A stretch of DNA of 19,415 nt from an uncultured Prevotella sp. (lineage in GTDB: Bacteria > Bacteroidota > Bacteroidia > Bacteroidales > Bacteroidaceae): NCBI GenBank assembly GCA_905202125.1, contig CAJKQX010000048.1:1-19415 (forward strand), given 5' to 3'. Positions 1-6,987 of this stretch are shown one piece after another. Within the stretch, counting starts at the first letter, position 1. Each line of letters starts with the position of its first letter. The position numbers and the translations under genes were made by a program. The notes below the pieces were generated by a model that saw only the letters and a list, made by a program, of their open reading frames with translations, had not been told where the DNA came from and did no database searches.

Positions 1-95
1 TCCATCATGTTTATCAATGGTTTTCGTTTCGTCACTCCAAATTTCGGAAGAACCAATAATTAGTTAACTATTGATTTTAACCAAAAGAAGGCATT
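1..95. other. AT-rich intergenic segment at window edge
   Basis: No gene or convincing promoter is visible here. The only structure is a perfect 10-bp palindrome, TAGTTAACTA, at 61-70, in AT-rich surroundings where it could arise by chance. The segment lies beyond the hairpin that closes the minus-strand genes and runs off the window edge. Confidence 0.5.
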
Positions 96-151
96 CATAA
101 ACGCCAAACCCGGACTCTGACAAGACGCAGAATCCGGGTTTGGTGTTTATG
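96..151 (-). terminator. Hairpin terminator after the GH18-like gene
   Basis: Arms 96-114 and 133-151 are 19-nt inverted repeats with a single G-U-type difference. The stem extends inward by four more pairs (116-119 with 128-131) after one mismatch, leaving a loop of about 8 nt. It begins 15 nt past the stop codon of the last minus-strand gene. On that strand the hairpin is followed by a T-rich stretch (CTTCTTTT) rather than a clean U-run. It is most likely a factor-independent terminator for the aroQ group. Confidence 0.75.
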
Positions 152-166
152 GATGACGAAAAGACG

Positions 167-1588
167 TCAGTGTTTGAGTAGTTTGACCGTATGGCGGTTG
201 TTTTTCACGACATACACTCCTTTGGAAAGGCCGGAAATATCTATCGTCGCACTACCGTCGGACGATGCTACGGCCGAAGCCACCTTGCCGGCAGCCACAT
301 TATACAATTCGACCGCAGAATCCACGCCGGCGCCGGTGACCATGATCTTGTCACCTGCGGGTGACAACACTGCACTCAACACGCCGTCGCCGACAACTGC
401 ATCGGTCGATATGCCATTGACGGGAATGGGTTCAATCTTGATGGAACAGGCGCGGTCGTTCCACTGATCACCTATCCAGTCCACATCACCGGTCCACGTC
501 TTGTTTGCAACACTGAGAGAGGGGCCCGAATAAAGTGTGACCTGATAGCCGGAAGATATCTTCATAGAGGTGATGTCTTTGGCCTTGATGCCGTAAAGAG
601 CCATCTCGGATTGATTGAATGAACCCTCGGGCAGCGAGATGGCATAGCCTCCGTAGTTGATGTCCTGATAGAAGGTGGCCTTAGGACTGTTGGTGGTCTT
701 CACCTTGAAGATACGGTTGATGGCCGTGGCCCACTCGTTGACGTCGCGAGCCTCGCTGTTGTAGTTCCAAAGGAAACCACCTTTCACTCCGTTGTTGTCG
801 TGCCAGTTCTGGAACTTGCGCTGCATATCTCCGAGGTCGCCACTGGCCTCACAGTCGAAACCGATGTACATCGGTATGTCGCCAAAGACTTTCCAGTCGG
901 CAGGATTGTTGCCCGCACCGCCGCCATAGGTCTGAAGATAGACTATATCGCAGGTACCCTTAGGTAGACGAGACACGAGCGACTGCCAGAACGACTTGTT
1001 CATGTAGGGCGCGATGGTGGTCTTGAATCCAATCTTGGCCAGCATCGTGTGGAACTTGACGGCAGCGTCTACATCGTAGTCTTGCTCCTGGTCGTTGTTG
1101 ACAGCCACAATCTCGGGCAACATGTCGTGCAAGGCTTTGAAATTCTTGTAGAGCATTGTTTCCTCGCCAGTGCCGAAAGAGTTGATAAGGTTGCGTATCT
1201 TGCCGTACGAGCCGTTGAGCCATCCTCCGATACAGATCTCGATGCGGTTGATGGATGTGGGTTGCTTGAGCAGTTTCTTGACATCATCGACATAATTGGG
1301 CTGATACTTGTCGAAGACGTACTTACCGTTCTGACATATTATGCCTCCGGCTTCGGCCGCTTGCTGTTTACTCCAATCATAATCGGTGGTGAGCGTTCCG
1401 TCGTTCTCCACATTCACATTGAAGAGGATGGCCGTGGTGTAGCCCGAGCTGCGCAGCTTGCCGATGGCCGAGGTGCGGTTGCGGCGTATATGGCCGCAAG
1501 CATAGATGGCCGACTGGGCGCAAACGTCGGCAGTGCCCGCAAGCAATAGCACGGACATTGCGATGAGATGTTTGGTTCTTGTGTTCAT
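167..1588 (-). CDS. Secreted GH18-like protein with beta/gamma-crystallin and T9SS-type C-terminal domains
   Basis: This is a 473-aa protein. Residues 1-24 form a signal peptide with a likely cut after V-C-A. Residues about 26-295 resemble a glycoside hydrolase family 18 barrel: a CIGGW strand at 119-123 matches the family SxGG motif, N-N-D-Q-E at 164-168 sits where DxDxE is expected, QTY is at 219-221 and a late Trp at 274. The Asp-x-Glu pair is kept but the first Asp is Asn, so chitinase or endo-N-acetylglucosaminidase activity is possible but unproven. Residues 304-386 look like a beta/gamma-crystallin domain, whose second half carries the near-canonical Ca-site motif N-D-R-A-C-S (377-382). 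Residues about 400-473 resemble a Por/type IX secretion sorting domain ending G-V-Y-V-V...K-L-L-K. The frame is open to 1744, but the ATG at 1588 precedes the signal peptide and avoids overlap with the methyltransferase gene, so I chose it. Likely exported to the surface or medium. Confidence 0.75.
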   Translation of the reverse strand: MNTRTKHLIAMSVLLLAGTADVCAQSAIYACGHIRRNRTSAIGKLRSSGYTTAILFNVNVENDGTLTTDYDWSKQQAAEAGGIICQNGKYVFDKYQPNYVDDVKKLLKQPTSINRIEICIGGWLNGSYGKIRNLINSFGTGEETMLYKNFKALHDMLPEIVAVNNDQEQDYDVDAAVKFHTMLAKIGFKTTIAPYMNKSFWQSLVSRLPKGTCDIVYLQTYGGGAGNNPADWKVFGDIPMYIGFDCEASGDLGDMQRKFQNWHDNNGVKGGFLWNYNSEARDVNEWATAINRIFKVKTTNSPKATFYQDINYGGYAISLPEGSFNQSEMALYGIKAKDITSMKISSGYQVTLYSGPSLSVANKTWTGDVDWIGDQWNDRACSIKIEPIPVNGISTDAVVGDGVLSAVLSPAGDKIMVTGAGVDSAVELYNVAAGKVASAVASSDGSATIDISGLSKGVYVVKNNRHTVKLLKH

Positions 1589-1613
1589 GATTTGTTTTAT
1601 AGTTTGATTATAT

Positions 1614-2246
1614 TTACTTTTTTCGTATGATGGTGAGACCGTCGCGCAACGGCAGGATGACTTTCTCCACCCGAATGTCGGCCGCCACATGATCGTTGAA
1701 GAGGCGTATGCCTTCGGTCTGTCTGTCATGATCGTAGGCGGCATCTACCACATGGCCGTCCCAAAGGGTATTGTCGGCGATGATGAAACCGCCCGGACGG
1801 AGAACGGAAAGCACCATCTCATAGGTCTCGGTGTAGGTGCGCTTGTCGCCATCGATGAATGCCATATCGAACGTGATGCCGAGCTTGGGTGCCTCGGTCA
1901 GGGCGTCGCCTATGATGAAACGGATACGGTCGGCCACGGGCGACTGCTCTATCCAGGGACGGGTAAAATCCTCCTGCTCGTCATTGATCTCGAAAGTCCA
2001 TACCCTACCGTCATCGTCGAGTCCCTCGGCCATACATATTGCACTGTATCCACTGAACGTGCCCACCTCGAGAATGTTGCGTGGACGTATCATGGAGACA
2101 AGCATCTTGAGCAGCCGGCCTTGCAGATGACCGCTCGCCATACGGCCGTGTATGGTGTGGATGTTGGTGGCCCGATAGAGCCGATAGAGATAATCGCCCT
2201 CGGCATCGATATGGTTGAGGATGTATTCTTCGAGTTGTTCGTTCAT
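1614..2246 (-). CDS. SAM-dependent O-methyltransferase (COMT-like, COG4122 family)
   Basis: This 210-aa cytoplasmic protein has a class I methyltransferase fold. The SAM-binding motif LEVGTFSGYSA is at 59-69, an acidic strand end (TFEIN) is near 84-88, FIDGDK is at 130-135 and DNTLWDG is at 158-164. D132, D158 and N159 match the divalent-metal ligands of the catechol/caffeoyl-CoA O-methyltransferase family. The physiological acceptor cannot be read from the sequence; small catechol-type substrates are the family norm. The frame extends upstream to 2318, but the ATG at 2246 gives the usual family length and clears the aroQ stop by 22 nt. The GH18-like gene starts 25 nt downstream, so the three genes from aroQ are probably cotranscribed. 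Confidence 0.88.
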   Translation of the reverse strand: MNEQLEEYILNHIDAEGDYLYRLYRATNIHTIHGRMASGHLQGRLLKMLVSMIRPRNILEVGTFSGYSAICMAEGLDDDGRVWTFEINDEQEDFTRPWIEQSPVADRIRFIIGDALTEAPKLGITFDMAFIDGDKRTYTETYEMVLSVLRPGGFIIADNTLWDGHVVDAAYDHDRQTEGIRLFNDHVAADIRVEKVILPLRDGLTIIRKK

Positions 2247-2268
2247 TATAATAAGATGTGTCGACTGG

Positions 2269-2694
2269 TTATCTGGCAATTCCCTTAATGGCTTCAACGG
2301 CCAGACGATAGGAGTCAAAGCCGAAACCGCATATCACTCCGGCACATGCGCAGGATATCATGGACTGATGGCGGAAGGCCTCACGCTTGTGCACGTTGGA
2401 GATGTGCACCTCTATCACCGGCGCGGCGAGCGACCGTATGCAGTCCTGCAGGGCGATACTCGTATGGGTGTAGGCTCCGGCGTTGAGCACGATGCCGTCA
2501 TACGTGAAACCCACCTGTTGGAGTCGGTCGATGAGCTCGCCCTCTATGTTGCTCTGATAATAATCGATCCGGTCGTCGGGATACATCGTACGGAGCGTCT
2601 CGAGACAATCGTCAAAGGGACTGTTGCCATAGATACCGGGCTCGCGACGGCCGAGAAGATTGAGATTGGGGCCGTTGATTATCTGTATTTTCAT
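2269..2694 (-). CDS. aroQ: 3-dehydroquinate dehydratase, type II
   Basis: This 141-aa protein converts 3-dehydroquinate to 3-dehydroshikimate, step three of the shikimate pathway, in the cytoplasm; type II enzymes are usually dodecamers. The signature NGPNLNLLGRREPGIYG spans residues 7-23 and includes the catalytic Tyr22 and Arg17. NAGAYTHTS at 71-79 and EVHISN at 95-100 supply the active-site Asn71, His77 and His97, followed by a conserved Arg-rich segment. Length is normal for the family. The open frame reaches 2781, but the ATG at 2694 begins exactly at the conserved MKIxIINGPN start. A 150-nt gap containing a strong hairpin separates it from the YqeY-family gene, so it probably begins its own transcript. 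Confidence 0.95.
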   Translation of the reverse strand: MKIQIINGPNLNLLGRREPGIYGNSPFDDCLETLRTMYPDDRIDYYQSNIEGELIDRLQQVGFTYDGIVLNAGAYTHTSIALQDCIRSLAAPVIEVHISNVHKREAFRHQSMISCACAGVICGFGFDSYRLAVEAIKGIAR

Positions 2695-2720
2695 ATTGAT
2701 TGATGTTTCGAATATCGGAA

Positions 2721-2752
2721 TATTAGTAGTATAAGATAAGTATGTGGGCAAA
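2721..2752 (-). promoter_or_regulatory. Weak candidate promoter for aroQ
   Basis: On the minus strand TTTG (2749-2752) lies 20 nt ahead of TACTAATA (2721-2728). The spacing suits the Bacteroidota -33/-7 arrangement, but the second box keeps only part of TAnnTTTG. It lies after the hairpin at 2793-2842 and 27 nt before the aroQ start, where a promoter would be expected. Treat as tentative. Confidence 0.25.
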
Positions 2753-2792
2753 CACAAATGCTTTGCCGTGGTGACGATCATTGTCGGGTTTG

Positions 2793-2842
2793 GGCTTTGG
2801 CCGGATAAAGACGCGTGACAAGGTCTTTATCCGGCCAAAGCC
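2793..2842 (-). terminator. Perfect 20-bp hairpin ending the dcw transcript
   Basis: Arms 2793-2812 and 2823-2842 are perfectly complementary with a 10-nt loop. The hairpin begins 2 nt after the stop codon of the YqeY-family gene and precedes aroQ. The minus strand lacks a U-run beyond it, so it may be a terminator, an attenuator or a 3'-end stabilising structure. Confidence 0.65.
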
Positions 2843-2844
2843 GA

Positions 2845-3294
2845 TCAAGCCAAGAGTTTCTTCACAACCGTCGCTATGACGCGGCCGTCTGCCTGTCCTG
2901 CCAGACGTGCGGAGGCCTGTCCCATGACGCGACCCATATCTTTCATGCCCTGAGCACCGACAGACGCGATAATCTCGGAGACAACAGCCTCGATCTGTGA
3001 TTCGGTGAGCGGCTCGGGCAGATATTCCTCGATGACCGCAGCCTGGGCAGACTCAACCTCTGCAAGGTCGGCACGACCGTTGTCGATGTAGGTCTGAGCG
3101 GACTCACGACCCTGCTTGGCCAGTTTCTGAAGTATCTTCATCGCATCGGCGTCGCTGAGCGTATCGTTGGCGCCGGGAGCGGTCTTGGCCTCAAGAAAAA
3201 CCTTCTTTATATTGCGCAAGGTGTCGAGGCGCACCTTGTCGCGGGCCTTCATGGCCGCCTTTATATCTTCGCTGATTTTATCAAAAAGTGTCAT
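2845..3294 (-). CDS. GatB/YqeY domain protein
   Basis: This 149-aa stand-alone protein matches the YqeY family, related to the C-terminal tRNA-binding tail of the GatB amidotransferase subunit. It starts with the typical MTLFDKISEDIKAAMKARDK helix and contains the IEEYLPEPLTESQIEAVV and MKDMGRVMG segments usual for the family. It is almost entirely helical, with no membrane segment or signal peptide. A link to tRNA or glutamine metabolism is inferred from the domain only; the cellular role is unsettled. It starts 16 nt after the ftsZ stop, making it the last gene of the dcw run. As I recall, this position after ftsZ is common in Bacteroidales. A strong hairpin follows at once. Confidence 0.9.
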   Translation of the reverse strand: MTLFDKISEDIKAAMKARDKVRLDTLRNIKKVFLEAKTAPGANDTLSDADAMKILQKLAKQGRESAQTYIDNGRADLAEVESAQAAVIEEYLPEPLTESQIEAVVSEIIASVGAQGMKDMGRVMGQASARLAGQADGRVIATVVKKLLA

Positions 3295-3310
3295 GATAAA
3301 TGTGATTTGA

Positions 3311-4642
3311 TTATGTGAAACTTATTATTCCTTGTACCGGTTCAGTGTTTTCCTTCGTATCGGCAGTCTGTGAGGGGGCATTCACCTGACGGCGTATTTC
3401 CTCGAGCATCTGTCGGGTACGCTTGTAGGTGGGCGTATTTTCAACGGCGAGTATCACCTCCTCATTGTCGAGGTCCTCCGGATGGAAAAGGAAGATGTGG
3501 GGACGACGCTTGTACTGCATGTTGCCACCCTCGCGTCCGTAGTATCGGTTCATTCGTTCGATGCGCTCGGCAGCGTTCTCCGCCTCGCGAGCCAGACGGT
3601 CGGCCTCTTCCTGGGTATGCTTCTTGAGGTGATTGTTCATGCCGTCTACATCCTTGATACCGAAACCGGTGGCGAGGATTGTGACCTTCACTTTCTTGCC
3701 AAGCTCGGGATCGATGCCGATACCCCACTTGATTTCGAAATCGCTATCGAATTTGGACATGAAATCGTTCACATCGTTCATCTCCTCCATCATAAGTCCT
3801 GAGCTCTCGTTTTTCTCATTGCTGAAATTGATGCTGAGGAGTATTTTCTTCGAGTTGAAGATATCGTTGTCGTTGAGCAACGGTGAGTTGAGGGCATCGT
3901 CAATAGCTTTCTTTACACGGCCTTCGCCTTCACCATAGCCCGTACTCATGATAGCCACGCCACCATCCTTGAGCACTGTCTTGACGTCATTGAAATCGAG
4001 GTTGATAAGTCCGCGGTTGGTGATGATCTCGGCGATGCTCTTTGCCGCCACACTGAGCGTATCATCGGCCTTGCCAAACGCATCGAGCACACTGAGCTCG
4101 GGATATATCTCGCGCAGACGTTCGTTGTTGATGACCAACAGGGCATCGACATGTTTTGCCATTTCCTCGACACCATCGAGAGCCTGATCGATCTTGCGCG
4201 GACCCTCAAAACGGAACGGGATGGTGACGATACCGACCGTCAGAATGCCCAACTCTTTTGATACGCGGGCTATGACAGGTGCCGCACCGGTGCCGGTTCC
4301 TCCACCCATACCGGCAGTGATGAATGCCATCTTGGTACCGTCGCTGAGCATGTGCTTCACGCTCTCGACGCTGTCTTCGGCAGCCTGACGTGCTTTCTCG
4401 GGTCGGTTGCCTGCTCCCAGACCCTCATTACCGAGCTGGAGATGAACAGGTACGGGCGAATCGTCGAGTGCCTGATGGTCGGTGTTGCACAAGACGAAGG
4501 TCACGTCGTGGATTCCCTCACGATACATATGATTGACGGCATTGCCTCCGCCGCCACCTACTCCGATGACTTTGATAATGCTGCTTTCCTGTGCCGGAAC
4601 GCCAAAATCAACCATTGGCGTTTTATTATTGTTGTCACTCAT
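3311..4642 (-). CDS. ftsZ: Cell division protein FtsZ
   Basis: FtsZ is the tubulin-like GTPase that forms the cytoplasmic Z ring. This copy has 443 aa. The glycine-rich IGVGGGGGNAVNHM loop is at about 26-39, the tubulin signature GGGTGTG at 113-119, and the T7 synergy loop N-L-D-F-N-D at 214-219, so all residues needed for GTP binding and hydrolysis are present. The C-terminal domain ends near 345. A charged linker follows (about 345-375), then a Bacteroidota-type tail with EDLDNEEVILAVENTPTYKR, unlike the DIPAFLR-type peptide of proteobacteria. This tail presumably contacts FtsA. The gene begins 11 nt after the ftsA stop, so the two are almost certainly coexpressed. Confidence 0.98.
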   Translation of the reverse strand: MSDNNNKTPMVDFGVPAQESSIIKVIGVGGGGGNAVNHMYREGIHDVTFVLCNTDHQALDDSPVPVHLQLGNEGLGAGNRPEKARQAAEDSVESVKHMLSDGTKMAFITAGMGGGTGTGAAPVIARVSKELGILTVGIVTIPFRFEGPRKIDQALDGVEEMAKHVDALLVINNERLREIYPELSVLDAFGKADDTLSVAAKSIAEIITNRGLINLDFNDVKTVLKDGGVAIMSTGYGEGEGRVKKAIDDALNSPLLNDNDIFNSKKILLSINFSNEKNESSGLMMEEMNDVNDFMSKFDSDFEIKWGIGIDPELGKKVKVTILATGFGIKDVDGMNNHLKKHTQEEADRLAREAENAAERIERMNRYYGREGGNMQYKRRPHIFLFHPEDLDNEEVILAVENTPTYKRTRQMLEEIRRQVNAPSQTADTKENTEPVQGIISFT

Positions 4643-4653
4643 AACAATTGGTA

Positions 4654-6063
4654 TTATTCGTTTTCAGGTTCTATGATAGTTTTGAAAAAGTTCTTTATTG
4701 ATTTCATCGATTTGCTCACACGTGAGTTGTTCTTGCGTTCTTCTTCAGCCCTGCGTTCCTCTTTCTCCTTTTCCTCACGAGCCTTGCGTTCCTCTTCCTC
4801 CTGACGACGGCGTTCCTCTTCCTCCTTACGGCTTTTGAGTCCGTCGGTCTGACCTGTACGCTGCGTCTGTCCGCCGTTTTGTGCGGCAGCAGCGCCAAAC
4901 AAGTCGTCGGTGATATCGCCTCCGGCACAGTTCATATCGCCCTTAGCGAGCAGTCCGAGCACAGTGTTCATCGTACAATCATCGGCCAAAGAGACCTTGC
5001 CTGCGGGCATTATACCGGCATTGACAGACTTGGCCACACGTACCTTCTCGATGTGTGTGGTCTGCTTGAATGCATATTCTATATTCGGCATATTGGCTCC
5101 GCCGCCGGTGAGGATGACTCCTCCCAGGAGCTTGTCGGCATAGTCGCTCGGCACCTGAAACCATACATTCTCGATGATTTCCTTCACACGGGCCTCAACA
5201 ATCTCGATGAAGCTGCGGCTGTCGACGGATCTTTCCTGATCAACGGGCAACATCAATGAGTTGTCGATATTATTGTTGTCGGTGTAAGCATTGGCATATT
5301 TCAGCTTCATCTTCTCTGCCTCAGCCTCATCCATCTGGAGCGACTCTATGTCTTTTGTGATGTTGTTGCCACCGAGCGGAATCACCGCTATATGACGGAG
5401 GATGTCGCGATAATAGACGGCAACGGTCGTAGTGTCGGCTCCGAGGTCGACGAGCAGACATCCTGAGCGTTTCTCCGCCTCGGTCAGAACGGCCTCGGCC
5501 ATAGCCAAAGGAGCAATATACATCTCGGCAATGGCTATCCCCGCATTGTCAAAACACTTGTTCAGATTGCGGTAGAAAGACCTGCGCCACAATATATTGA
5601 GGAAATTTCCTTCGATATGAGACGACTGTATGCCCACCGGGTCAAGCTGATACTGGGCATCAACCTTGTATTCCTGAGTGACGGAGTCGAGTATCTCATA
5701 GTCGGAGTAGGCCATGTTGCGATTGGCGTCCATCAGTTCGTTGACCACATTTTGCGAAACGATGGCGTCCGAAGGGAGGTCGCGCAGAATGACATTGCGT
5801 ACACTTCGGATGCTCTGACCGCCCACACCGACATATACCTTGGCAATCTCCGTCTTGAGTTGTGTCTTCAACTTGCTCACGATATTGGTGAGGCTTTGGG
5901 CTGTCTTGTCGATATTGTAAACCACTCCTTTGCGTATGCAAGACGTCACATCCTCCCTCACTACCGCAAGAACGGAGATGCTGCCGTCGGGGTTTCTCTT
6001 TCCTGCGACACCGGTCATCTTTGACGAACCGAGTTCTATTGCTACGATAAAATCCTTTGCCAT
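4654..6063 (-). CDS. ftsA: Cell division protein FtsA
   Basis: FtsA is the actin-like protein that anchors FtsZ filaments to the membrane. This copy has 469 aa. The phosphate-1 motif AIELGSSKMTG is at 8-18, the second nucleotide motif LLVDLGADTTTVAV at 203-216, and the adenosine motif GGVILTGGGANMPNIE at 314-329. A strongly charged Glu/Arg/Lys segment at 410-444 follows the ATPase fold. Residues about 448-465 (VSKSMKSIKNFFKTIIEP) form the amphipathic membrane-targeting helix. The charged segment is an unusually long acidic/basic helix linking fold and anchor. ftsQ ends 3 nt upstream. Confidence 0.97.
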   Translation of the reverse strand: MAKDFIVAIELGSSKMTGVAGKRNPDGSISVLAVVREDVTSCIRKGVVYNIDKTAQSLTNIVSKLKTQLKTEIAKVYVGVGGQSIRSVRNVILRDLPSDAIVSQNVVNELMDANRNMAYSDYEILDSVTQEYKVDAQYQLDPVGIQSSHIEGNFLNILWRRSFYRNLNKCFDNAGIAIAEMYIAPLAMAEAVLTEAEKRSGCLLVDLGADTTTVAVYYRDILRHIAVIPLGGNNITKDIESLQMDEAEAEKMKLKYANAYTDNNNIDNSLMLPVDQERSVDSRSFIEIVEARVKEIIENVWFQVPSDYADKLLGGVILTGGGANMPNIEYAFKQTTHIEKVRVAKSVNAGIMPAGKVSLADDCTMNTVLGLLAKGDMNCAGGDITDDLFGAAAAQNGGQTQRTGQTDGLKSRKEEEERRRQEEEERKAREEKEKEERRAEEERKNNSRVSKSMKSIKNFFKTIIEPENE

Positions 6064-6066
6064 AGG

Positions 6067-6987
6067 TTATGATATTTCTTTCTTTTGTTCTTTTTTCTGT
6101 TGTTTATGCTGAGAAGAGTCGTTTGGCGCCACTGTACCCGTGGGTGAGTTTGCCTGTTGGGGCTGCACGATGTCGTGTTGGACAGGCGAAGAGGATTTGC
6201 CGCCATATTTCTTGCATATTATCTGATTGTCAAATTCGATGTTGATGTATGAATATTTGTTCCAACCCGCGTAAGCCATACCATAACGATAGAATTTCAC
6301 AAGGCGTTCCATTTTTGTCGAAATAAAATCGGCGATTGCCTTCTCACGATTCTCTTTCCTGCGAGCCTCAGGTATGCGACCCAAATAAACGATGTGGTCG
6401 CCGATACGGGGCACTATTTCTATGCCGAGGTCGGGAAGGACATGTATCTGCTCAACCATGTTTTTCCACAAGTCGTTGGACATGATGGTCTTTCCTATCG
6501 AGGACATATAGTTGGTGGCGAATCGTTTGCTGATATTGCCGGTTGCTATTATCAAGTCGCTGGTATAGTTGGAGTTGGGCATCACGCTGTTCTTGTCGTC
6601 TACATAATAGTCATCGCCGTTGTCGGCCTTGATGCGTATGACGGGCAGCAACTGGGTGATGGTGATAGACACATTTCCGTCTTGTGTCTTATAGCACTCG
6701 GCTGTTTTGACAAAAGGACTCGACTTGAGAATATTCTCTATCTTTCGTGCATCAACATACCGCATGGGCTTGCCCAGCGGATAGAGACCGGCGGTATCAA
6801 GACGTTTTTTTATCTCTTTGGCATCGATGAAACCATCACTTGAGCCGTCGGCAATCTCGATATTCACCTTGTTGCACAGGTTTTTCTGTTCATCGGGTTT
6901 GTTAAACGCGGTGAATGCGGCGACAAGATAAATCCCTAAGATTATATCAATTGCGACGATGATGGTCTTCTTTAATGAGATTCTCAC
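6067..6987 (-). CDS. ftsQ: Cell division protein FtsQ (POTRA family, divergent)
   Basis: This 306-aa bitopic membrane protein has a short cytoplasmic start, one membrane span at about 8-28 and a periplasmic region. FtsQ joins FtsL and FtsB-type partners to regulate septal synthesis. Sequence similarity to proteobacterial FtsQ is low, as is usual in this phylum. The assignment rests on topology, the segment at about 60-120 (KEIKKRLDTAGLYPLGKPM, then an I-T-I-T-Q-L-L-P strand) and its place between murC and ftsA. The last 40 residues form a Gln/Lys/Ser-rich tail without obvious fold. The start is GTG at 6987, forming a 4-nt GTGA overlap with the murC stop, which indicates translational coupling. 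Confidence 0.88.
   Translation of the reverse strand: MRISLKKTIIVAIDIILGIYLVAAFTAFNKPDEQKNLCNKVNIEIADGSSDGFIDAKEIKKRLDTAGLYPLGKPMRYVDARKIENILKSSPFVKTAECYKTQDGNVSITITQLLPVIRIKADNGDDYYVDDKNSVMPNSNYTSDLIIATGNISKRFATNYMSSIGKTIMSNDLWKNMVEQIHVLPDLGIEIVPRIGDHIVYLGRIPEARRKENREKAIADFISTKMERLVKFYRYGMAYAGWNKYSYINIEFDNQIICKKYGGKSSSPVQHDIVQPQQANSPTGTVAPNDSSQHKQQKKEQKKEIS

Noticed and set aside
1589..1744. 52-residue upstream extension of the GH18-like gene
   Set aside because: It overlaps the methyltransferase gene and would place the signal peptide internally; the ATG at 1588 gives a normal export signal.
4739..4834. Possible tandem repeat or CRISPR-like array in ftsA
   Set aside because: Only two to three short copies with irregular spacing inside an intact coding frame; this is low-complexity coding DNA.
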